A DNA stretch of 9,313 nucleotides from PALSA-1336 sp964592725 (GTDB taxonomy: Bacteria > Patescibacteriota > Doudnabacteria > UBA920). Made by a program: the position numbers and the translations under genes. Shown one piece after another: positions 5,396-9,313 of this stretch; positions within the stretch are counted from its first letter, which is position 1, and each line of letters begins with the position of its first letter. The stretch is from NCBI GenBank assembly GCA_964592725.1, contig CAZQFQ010000047.1, positions 1-9,313 of the forward strand. The letters run 5' to 3'. The notes beneath the pieces are model-generated. The model saw nothing but the letters and a program-made list of their open reading frames with translations. It did not search any database and was not told where the DNA came from.

Positions 5396-5451
5396 ATCCC
5401 GGATATTTTTGGCTGGCTATGATTTTCCTGTTCAGCCAAAAATTCCGGGAT
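5396..5451. repeat. 19-base inverted repeat
   Basis: The arm at 5396-5415 (ATCCCGGATATTTTTGGCTG) pairs with 5433-5451 over 19 bases with one bulged base, around a 17-base loop. It has T-runs within the stem but none after it. Confidence 0.75.
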
Positions 5452-5497
5452 GACACACGCTTAATTAAAACCTCCCATCACCCTCTCCTACCCTCAC

Positions 5498-5533
5498 CCC
5501 TGCACCAGTCGTCTGACTCCGGTGCAGGGCAAG
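5498..5533. repeat. CCCTGCACC hairpin repeat, copy B
   Basis: CCCTGCACC (5498-5506) pairs with GGTGCAGGG (5521-5529). The loop itself contains AGTC/GACT, so the stem extends to 13 pairs with a CC bulge. It shares arms and the trailing CAAGC with 3563-3593, although the loops differ. Confidence 0.75.
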
Positions 5534-5556
5534 CTAACCCCCTCCCATCCGCCGTC

Positions 5557-5583
5557 GTCCGCCAGGGGCGGGCTATGGCGGAC
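5557..5583. repeat. GTCCGCCA...TGGCGGAC inverted repeat
   Basis: The eight-base arms GTCCGCCA (5557-5564) and TGGCGGAC (5576-5583) are perfect complements around an 11-base G-rich loop. The wording resembles CCGCC-type palindromes common in candidate-phyla genomes (from memory). Confidence 0.65.
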
Positions 5584-5601
5584 AAGAAAACTTGACGCAT
5601 C

Positions 5602-5635
5602 GTAAAACCCCCTCCGTCTCCGGAAGGGGTTTTAC
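5602..5635 (-). terminator. Terminator of the tuf transcript, possibly two-way
   Basis: GTAAAACCCC (5602-5611) pairs perfectly with GGGGTTTTAC (5626-5635), with TCCG/CGGA helping inside. On the minus strand the stem ends in a TTTT stretch. It lies just beyond the relic tuf tail, so it was probably the terminator of the older tuf end. Confidence 0.75.
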
Positions 5636-5668
5636 TTGTATACTTACTATCCTTGTATACTTGTATCC

Positions 5669-5716
5669 TTATTTTATAATTTTTGTAACAACTCCGGCAC
5701 CAACTGTGTGGCCGCC
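5669..5716 (-). pseudogene. Relic of a second tuf 3' end
   Basis: Read on the minus strand, 5716 to 5669 encodes GGHTVGAGVVTKIIK and a TAA stop, exactly the last 15 residues and stop of the intact EF-Tu gene 52 bases upstream. The two copies differ at seven bases (Gly, His, Thr, Ala, Val, Lys and Ile codons). All seven are third positions and all are synonymous, so both copies evolved under protein-level selection. Homology stops at 5717, where a palindromic repeat (5718-5743) abuts. The relic has no start of its own. It is either what remains of a second tuf gene or the old tail left when tuf or its 3' end was replaced. Confidence 0.85.
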
Positions 5717-5717
5717 T

Positions 5718-5743
5718 CCCGCCTTCGCTAAAGCTTCGGCGGG
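5718..5743. repeat. CCCGCC...GGCGGG palindromic repeat next to tuf
   Basis: This 26-base element has CCCGCC and GGCGGG arms around TTCGCTAAAGCTTC. Translated on the plus strand it gives PAFAKASAG, a peptide I remember as a recurrent repeat-encoded insert in candidate-phyla proteins. It sits exactly between the relic tuf tail and 24 bases of filler before the real tuf stop. Confidence 0.7.
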
Positions 5744-5767
5744 CAAGTCGCGGATGGAATCGTTAGA

Positions 5768-6958
5768 TTATTTAATAATCTTTGTCACAACTCCTGCACC
5801 AACAGTATGGCCTCCCTCTCTAATGGCAAACTTGCCTTTTTCTTCCAAGGCTACCGGGGTAATGAGTTTAATCACGAGCTTAACGGTGTCGCCGGGCATA
5901 ACCATTTCCTGGCCTTCGGGCAAAGCTACGTCGCCGGTCACATCGGTTGTGCGAATATAGAATTGCGGCTTGTAACCCTTAAAGAACGGGGTGTGGCGTC
6001 CGCCTTCTTCTTTCGTCAAAATATAAATTTCGCCTTCAAATTCCGTGTGCGGAGTAATACTGCCGGGCTTGCACAAAACCTGCCCGCGCTCCACTTCTTC
6101 TTTTTTGGTGCCGCGGAGCAAAATTCCCGCGTTGTCTCCGGCCATACCGCTGTCGAGCTGCTTGTTGAACATTTCAATACCGGTGACCACGGTTTTTTGG
6201 GTGGGTTTTAACCCGACGATTTCTATTTCCTCGTTGAGCTTAATTTCACCGCGCTCAATTCTGCCTGTTACGACTGTGCCCCGCCCTTCAATGCTAAAGA
6301 TGTCTTCTATGGGCATCAAAAACGGCTTGTCGGTTTCGCGCTTGGGGTCGGGAATGTAAGTGTCCAAAGCATCCAATAACTTTTTGATGGAGCCTTCGCC
6401 CATTTCCGATGTATCCCCTTCCAAAGCCTTTAAGGCACTCCCGCGGATAATTGGGGTTTCTTTTCCCGGATAGCCGTATTTAGTCAAAAGATCGCGGATT
6501 TCCTCTTCCACCAAATCCAAAAGTTCTGCGTCCTGGACCATATCGCACTTATTCATGTAAACCACGATGTACTTAACACCGACCTGGCTGGCCAGCAAAA
6601 TGTGTTCGCGGGTCTGCGGCATCGGGCCGTCGGCGGCCGAAACTACCAAAATCGCTCCGTCCATTTGGGCGGCGCCGGTAATCATATTTTTAATATAGTC
6701 GGCGTGTCCCGGACAGTCCACGTGCGCGTAGTGGCGCTTTTGCGTGGAATATTCCACGTGCGCGGTGTTGATGGTAATGCCGCGGGCTTTTTCTTCCGGG
6801 GCATTGTCAATGCTGTCGTAGGCGCGAGCCTTGGCTCCGCCGGTTTTGGCGAGCACCGTAGTAATGGCGGCGGTCAAAGTGGTTTTGCCGTGGTCTACGT
6901 GACCGATGGTTCCCACGTTGACGTGCGTCTTACTGCGGTCAAATTTTCCTTCTGCCAT
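5768..6958 (-). CDS. tuf: Translation elongation factor Tu
   Basis: EF-Tu delivers aminoacyl-tRNA to the ribosome as a GTP complex. The 396-residue product is full length. All GTPase motifs are intact: GHVDHGKT (19-26), RGITI (59-63), DCPGH (81-85), NKCD (136-139) and SALK (174-177). Domains 2 and 3 follow, ending EGGHTVGAGVVTKIIK. The ATG at 6956-6958 gives the standard MAEGKFDRSKTHVNVGTIGH start; a longer frame to 7042 adds non-homologous residues that belong to the leader. A weak AAAGG lies upstream. The promoter is at 7114-7142. The usual position is directly upstream of rpsJ on the same strand; here an island in the opposite orientation and a duplicated tuf tail lie between. Confidence 0.98.
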   Translation of the reverse strand: MAEGKFDRSKTHVNVGTIGHVDHGKTTLTAAITTVLAKTGGAKARAYDSIDNAPEEKARGITINTAHVEYSTQKRHYAHVDCPGHADYIKNMITGAAQMDGAILVVSAADGPMPQTREHILLASQVGVKYIVVYMNKCDMVQDAELLDLVEEEIRDLLTKYGYPGKETPIIRGSALKALEGDTSEMGEGSIKKLLDALDTYIPDPKRETDKPFLMPIEDIFSIEGRGTVVTGRIERGEIKLNEEIEIVGLKPTQKTVVTGIEMFNKQLDSGMAGDNAGILLRGTKKEEVERGQVLCKPGSITPHTEFEGEIYILTKEEGGRHTPFFKGYKPQFYIRTTDVTGDVALPEGQEMVMPGDTVKLVIKLITPVALEEKGKFAIREGGHTVGAGVVTKIIK

Positions 6959-7003
6959 TGTTTTTGCCTTTCTTTTCCCCTGTTTTGGGGGAGATATTTG
7001 CCC

Positions 7004-7061
7004 GAGAAACCCTAGGCGCTGTGCCTGATCGATCATTGGCACAAAACCAAGGGTTTATCTC
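7004..7061 (-). promoter_or_regulatory. Structured tuf leader hairpin
   Basis: In the roughly 150-base untranslated leader, AAACCC-T-AGG (7007-7016) pairs with CC-A-AGGGTTT (7047-7056), and inside it GTGCC (7021-7025) pairs with GGCAC (7038-7042) around a 12-base loop. GAGA/TCTC extend the base of the stem. A second small hairpin, CCCC(TGTTTT)GGGG at 6977-6990, lies near the start codon. It may control tuf expression; no known leader class was recognised. Confidence 0.6.
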
Positions 7062-7113
7062 TTTTTTCCCATTACGGAATCCAGAGCAAAAATTAATTAA
7101 TTAACTACAACTT

Positions 7114-7142
7114 ATTTTAAAGATATTTTGAGGTTCTGTCAA
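7114..7142 (-). promoter_or_regulatory. tuf promoter
   Basis: On the minus strand a perfect TTGACA (7142 to 7137), a 17-base spacer and TAAAAT (7119 to 7114) form a near-consensus sigma70-type promoter. Its -35 overlaps the stop codon of the upstream lipoprotein gene (7139-7141), so the promoter is partly embedded in coding sequence. Confidence 0.8.
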
Positions 7143-7675
7143 TATCCAATAAGTGGATTGCTTTGCATAATTTTTTCCACTTCCTGGTATCCGGTATGAA
7201 AATCATAATCGTACCGCGGCGGCAAGGCAAAAACGTAATTTTTATTGCTTCCGAGTTCGGTCGGCCCTATGGGAGCCGCGGAAACCGCCAATGTCTGGTT
7301 TTGAACCTCGCTCCATTCAGCCGGCGTAAAAATCATAATCGGAATGTCTTCGTAAGGATTTTGCGCTGTCCAATTGGGATTGCGGATATAAATTTCCGGG
7401 CCGGTGATAGCTTTTGTATAACTGCTTCCGGGCAACGGATTACCGGTCCATTGTTTAGCATATATTGAGTAGCCCTGCCAATCCGCCGGCAAAGAAAAAA
7501 TAAAACCATATTCCGCGTTATTATATTTCACGGGAAAGGATGCCGCGGTAGACGTGGCCTGTCCGGGTGAAGTCGTAGCCGGCGGACTTTGGTCCGGAGG
7601 ATTCGTTGAAACCGTTTGCTTTCCGCAAGCTGACGCTAAAAGTAAAATTGAAGCGATGATAATATATTTTTTCAT
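7139..7675 (-). CDS. Putative lipoprotein, unknown function
   Basis: The 178-residue product has a classical lipoprotein signal: MKKY, a hydrophobic stretch, then the lipobox LASAC with Cys17 as the likely lipidated residue. Residues 18-46 are a Pro/Ser/Thr-rich linker. The outer domain starts near 50, with YGFIFSLPADWQGYS (56-70) resembling the opening strand of PsbP/DUF1795-like extracellular domains; I cannot confirm the family. The ATG at 7673-7675 sets the signal peptide. It follows the gene at 7723 by 47 bases on the same strand and may be co-transcribed with it. It ends inside the tuf promoter. Confidence 0.85.
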   Translation of the reverse strand: MKKYIIIASILLLASACGKQTVSTNPPDQSPPATTSPGQATSTAASFPVKYNNAEYGFIFSLPADWQGYSIYAKQWTGNPLPGSSYTKAITGPEIYIRNPNWTAQNPYEDIPIMIFTPAEWSEVQNQTLAVSAAPIGPTELGSNKNYVFALPPRYDYDFHTGYQEVEKIMQSNPLIGY

Positions 7676-7680
7676 GGAAA

Positions 7681-7720
7681 TATAAGACTTATAGGACGTG
7701 TAGGACCTATTTGACCTATT
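7681..7720. repeat. TAGGACC-type word repeat in a spacer
   Basis: The 47-base spacer holds degenerate words: ATAGGACG, GTAGGACC, TATTTGACC, TAT. This is a third spacer filled by its own short-word repeat, after TACTAAA at 402-508 and ATCTGTG at 1183-1286. Confidence 0.55.
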
Positions 7721-7722
7721 AA

Positions 7723-8097
7723 TTACAAATCGTCTATCTCCACCCTCGGGCCTTCAAAATCAAAACTGGGGTCTATGACTTCGGCGCGCAAATCTACCGG
7801 TTGATGATGCTCGGTGCTTGAACCGTTGGAGCTAAAAGATTCGTTTTTGACGCTCGGGCTTTTGGCCGGCGGTCTTGGAACCTCCGGTGATATCGGCTGT
7901 TCTTCCAACTGCGCCCGTAAAATTTCTTTGTTAATGCTTTCCACGTCCAAAACCTGACGCTGGAGTTTGCCCAATAACAACCGCTGATAATCTTCCACGC
8001 TCATAATCACCAACTTTGCATCCCCGCTCTCATCAATCACAAAAAACTTGCCTCCATCGGCTTTAGCTAAATTTATTAAGTCTTGTAAGTTTGTCAT
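7723..8097 (-). CDS. Protein with Phd/YefM-like N-terminus and disordered acidic tail
   Basis: Of 124 residues, the first 45 (LINLAKADGGKFFVIDESGD, then KLVIMSVEDYQRLLL) resemble the antitoxin fold of the Phd/YefM family, especially the V-I/S-V-E-D-Y-RL motif. That fold normally binds DNA and a partner toxin. Residues 46-124 look unstructured: proline- and serine-rich, then acidic (DPSFDFEGPRVEIDDL). No toxin gene lies next to it; the downstream gene is a lipoprotein. It may instead be a stand-alone regulator or a lineage-specific protein. The start is ATG 8095-8097; a promoter with perfect TATAAT lies at 8217-8245 and the leader carries two palindromes. Confidence 0.75.
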   Translation of the reverse strand: MTNLQDLINLAKADGGKFFVIDESGDAKLVIMSVEDYQRLLLGKLQRQVLDVESINKEILRAQLEEQPISPEVPRPPAKSPSVKNESFSSNGSSTEHHQPVDLRAEVIDPSFDFEGPRVEIDDL

Positions 8098-8105
8098 AAA
8101 TGCAA

Positions 8106-8157
8106 CCGAGGGTAACCCTCGGACACCGGTTATTCTGTAGCCGAGGGTTACCCTCGG
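8106..8157. repeat. Two complementary 17-base palindromes
   Basis: CCGAGGGTAACCCTCGG (8106-8122) and CCGAGGGTTACCCTCGG (8141-8157) are each palindromic apart from the central base, and are exact reverse complements of each other, 18 bases apart. The leader of the minus-strand gene at 8097 can fold either as two seven-pair hairpins or as one 17-pair stem. The first palindrome is only nine bases from the start codon. Confidence 0.85.
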
Positions 8158-8216
8158 GCTTCTACATTTGTCATAATTTCCTAATTTCAGTCTATTTCCA
8201 AATTTCCCGCCCCTGC

Positions 8217-8245
8217 ATTATACCCCTGTTTTTTACCCTTTACAA
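8217..8245 (-). promoter_or_regulatory. Promoter of the Phd-like gene
   Basis: On the minus strand TTGTAA (8245 to 8240), a 17-base spacer and a perfect TATAAT (8222 to 8217) point toward 8097. The leader is about 110 bases. Its -35 overlaps the -35 of the plus-strand promoter at 8239. Confidence 0.7.
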
Positions 8246-8267
8246 GCCTGTTTATTCATGTTACCTT
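8239..8267 (+). promoter_or_regulatory. Probable promoter for the gene at 8288
   Basis: TTTACA (8239-8244), 17 bases, then TACCTT (8262-8267). The -10 is poor, but the block CCTTTACAAGCCTGTTT closely matches CCTTCACAAACCTGTTT at 8917-8933 before the gene at 9009. Confidence 0.45.
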
Positions 8268-8287
8268 TGCTCCAAAAGGAGGCCGAC

Positions 8288-8461
8288 ATGGAAGGTATTG
8301 ACGAGTTAACTTTCCGGTGCGCCGAAACCGGAAAACTGGTGACAGCCGAATGCCACCAAAGTCCCGAAGGACAACAAAAGGTTGACGTTGACAACTGTCC
8401 GTCGTGCCACGGACAACATCGGGGCATCGTGGTGAAAGACTCAAAGGCTGTATTTATATAA
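8288..8461 (+). CDS. Small zinc-binding protein, unknown function
   Basis: The start is ATG 8288, chosen for the perfect AGGAGG (8277-8282) five bases upstream; an in-frame ATG at 8258 has no such site. The 57-residue product has four cysteines arranged as a small treble-clef or ribbon-like site: Cys11, Cys22, and Cys37-Pro-Ser-Cys40 followed by His41. It resembles short cysteine-rich zinc proteins in general, but no family is recognised. It leads a run of small plus-strand genes and faces away from the Phd-like gene. Confidence 0.75.
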   Translation: MEGIDELTFRCAETGKLVTAECHQSPEGQQKVDVDNCPSCHGQHRGIVVKDSKAVFI

Positions 8462-8523
8462 TCCGGTCGCCGAGCCGAAGATCGGGTCAAGAGGCCAAAA
8501 AAGAGCGAGAAAGGAGGAAGCCA

Positions 8524-8748
8524 ATGCCTGATTACCAAAATCCTGCGTTGCGACAAGACATGCCGATGAACGGACAAAGAGTCACAGTGAGACTTAAAGA
8601 ACCTCTCCCAGTCAGCAGTTTTACTGGGGTCATAAACCGTGAAAACGGGGAGCTAAGTTTCACTGAAGTCGTGCTTGAAGTTGAGCCCGACAACGTCGAA
8701 GCGTACTTCAAACCCTTGGATGCATTCATTCCAAACGATGAAGGGTGA
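8524..8748 (+). CDS. Small hypothetical protein
   Basis: I do not recognise this 74-residue product. The start is ATG 8524, six bases after a perfect AGGAGG (8512-8517); the same frame is open further upstream to 8404 but that part overlaps the gene at 8288. The predicted chain is beta-rich (RVTVRLKEPLPVSSFTGVIN, then SFTEVVLEV) and acidic at the end, with no cysteine and no membrane span. It lies 62 bases after the zinc-protein gene, with no terminator between, so the two probably share a transcript ending at 8782-8838. Confidence 0.75.
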   Translation: MPDYQNPALRQDMPMNGQRVTVRLKEPLPVSSFTGVINRENGELSFTEVVLEVEPDNVEAYFKPLDAFIPNDEG

Positions 8749-8781
8749 CTGCTGCTCCACCCGGTCTCCGCATCGTGCATC

Positions 8782-8838
8782 GCCCGACATCTTTTGCCCC
8801 GTAGCCTTACGGGACAAAGATGCCGGGCTTCTTTTTTT
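8782..8838 (+). terminator. Strong Rho-independent terminator
   Basis: GCCCG, CATCTTT, G and CCCGT (8782-8802) pair with ACGGG, CAAAGATG and CGGGC (8809-8828) with small mismatches, followed by TTCTTTTTTT. It closes the 8288-8748 unit. Confidence 0.85.
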
Positions 8839-8848
8839 GCCCATCTCA

Positions 8849-8905
8849 AGCCAAGGGGCATCTTCAGCTTAAAAATATCCTAAGTCCGAGGATGCCCCTT
8901 GGGCT
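8849..8905 (+). promoter_or_regulatory. Second hairpin, able to compete with the terminator
   Basis: AGCCAAGGGGCATC (8849-8862) pairs with GATGCCCCTTGGGCT (8891-8905), 14 pairs with one bulge, around 28 bases. GGCATCTT (8857-8864) is also the exact complement of AAGATGCC (8817-8824) in the right arm of the preceding terminator, so an alternative pairing could disrupt that terminator. It may be a weak second terminator or an attenuation switch. Confidence 0.6.
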
Positions 8906-8918
8906 TTATTTCCCGGCC

Positions 8919-8947
8919 TTCACAAACCTGTTTTTCTCTGGTATTCT
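8919..8947 (+). promoter_or_regulatory. Probable promoter for the gene at 9009
   Basis: TTCACA (8919-8924), 17 bases, TATTCT (8942-8947). The -35 block is shared with the promoter at 8239-8267. Confidence 0.5.
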
Positions 8948-9008
8948 GACCTATCGCCCAACGCATACGGACCCAGAGGTCCAAAGTTTGGCGAAAGAGG
9001 AGGAATTT

Positions 9009-9209
9009 ATGCCGGTGAGGATAATCCGAGCCATTGGTATTTTTTTGGATATAGCTGGGATGGCAATCTTCTCCATTGCCGCAATCCATAACCAAGCCAT
9101 TCAAAATCAATACTGGATTGACGCTCGGCACGGTGCCGTTATGCTTGGAGGATTATCACTGGTAGGACTTGGGAGTTTCATCTACCAAGCAACCACCAGA
9201 CCCAAATAA
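9009..9209 (+). CDS. Small two-helix membrane protein, unknown function
   Basis: The start is ATG 9009, five bases after a perfect AGGAGG (8998-9003). The 66-residue product has two likely membrane spans, about residues 5-26 (IIRAIGIFLDIAGMAIFSIAAI) and 43-59 (AVMLGGLSLVGLGSFIY), joined by a polar loop (HNQAIQNQYWIDARHG). No family recognised. It has its own promoter-like block and is cut off from the preceding genes by two hairpins. Confidence 0.75.
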   Translation: MPVRIIRAIGIFLDIAGMAIFSIAAIHNQAIQNQYWIDARHGAVMLGGLSLVGLGSFIYQATTRPK

Positions 9210-9239
9210 CCTCAGCATGCTCCCTGCAGTTTGCCTTGT

Positions 9240-9272
9240 GATTAGTCGCCTAGATCGAGACGCTAGCGTTAC
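9240..9272 (+). repeat. Possible degenerate third copy of the 42-base core
   Basis: GATTAG, four bases, CTAG, then CGTTAC appear in the same order as in the cores at 3705 and 4731; the first spacing is identical and the second is three bases longer. It also contains the palindrome CGCTAGCG. The match is partial and could be chance. The remaining bases to the window end show no gene. Confidence 0.3.
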
Positions 9273-9313
9273 CTTTTTGGCTCCTGCTTAGGGAGTTTAA
9301 TTCCGGAAATTTC

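Larger units (their letters stand above)
5221..5600. other. Gene-free hairpin-rich stretch downstream of the island genes
   Basis: No convincing gene lies here. An AGGAGG at 5239-5244 has an ATG only one base away (5246), opening a 12-codon frame to TGA at 5282-5284; the spacing is too short for a normal start. A small hairpin GACGGA/TCCGTC spans 5252-5271. It is followed by at least four separate inverted repeats, listed individually. A 104-codon open frame from 5281 runs through all of them and is probably not a gene. Confidence 0.65.

Noticed and set aside
5281..5595. Open frame of 104 codons on the plus strand
   Set aside because: It runs through four unrelated inverted repeats, its own AGGAGG is 36 bases away, and the product has a low-complexity repeat-derived tail. 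Coding sequence is unlikely.
5592..5960. Plus-strand frame with an internal duplication (FVTTPAPTVWPP twice)
   Set aside because: It is the antisense shadow of the tuf tail and of its relic; the duplication is real but belongs to the minus strand.
6959..7042. Upstream extension of tuf by 28 codons
   Set aside because: The extra residues do not resemble EF-Tu, the frame crosses the leader hairpin, and MAEGKFDRSK is the standard family start.
8100..8309. 69-codon plus-strand frame upstream of the small zinc-protein gene
   Set aside because: It covers the double palindrome and both promoters, lacks a binding site, and overlaps the better supported gene at 8288.

Overview
The window looks like a chromosomal piece of a small-genome bacterium, most likely of the Candidate Phyla Radiation (Patescibacteria/Parcubacteria-like). 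I infer this from the style of the ribosomal proteins, the weak ribosome binding sites of the housekeeping genes, and spacers packed with short-word repeats and REP-like palindromes, including one whose translation gives the FAKASAG-type peptide I remember from such genomes. No search was run, so the lineage is an inference.

The minus strand carries housekeeping genes. Reading right to left they are tuf (EF-Tu, 5768-6958), then rpsJ (S10), rplC (L3), rplD (L4) and rplW (L23), the start of the classical S10 operon. Spacers in this block are unusually long (118, 119 and 305 bases) and each holds its own repeat. Upstream of tuf lie a lipoprotein gene (7139-7675) and a gene with a Phd/YefM-like N-terminus (7723-8097), also on the minus strand.

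Between tuf and rpsJ, which are usually adjacent, sits about 3 kb in the opposite orientation. It holds three unrecognised plus-strand genes: a one-helix membrane-anchored protein, a helical protein ending in a zinc ribbon, and a basic coiled-coil protein. Two of them are preceded by the same module: a hairpin, exactly 19 bases, a 42-base core matching at 38 positions, a second GGGAAA-type stem-loop, then the gene. The island also has four AGGAGG sequences that lead to no normal gene (no start, a 14-codon ORF, an ATG-TAG start-stop, and an ATG one base away). A second cluster of small plus-strand genes (8288-9209) has perfect AGGAGG sites, strong hairpins and two related promoter blocks.

The most distinctive single observation is a 48-base relic of a second tuf 3' end (5669-5716) just downstream of the intact tuf gene. 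It encodes the same last 15 residues and stop, yet differs at seven third-codon positions, all synonymous. Tuf was therefore either duplicated and lost, or replaced by a diverged allele or an element insertion that left the old tail and terminator behind.
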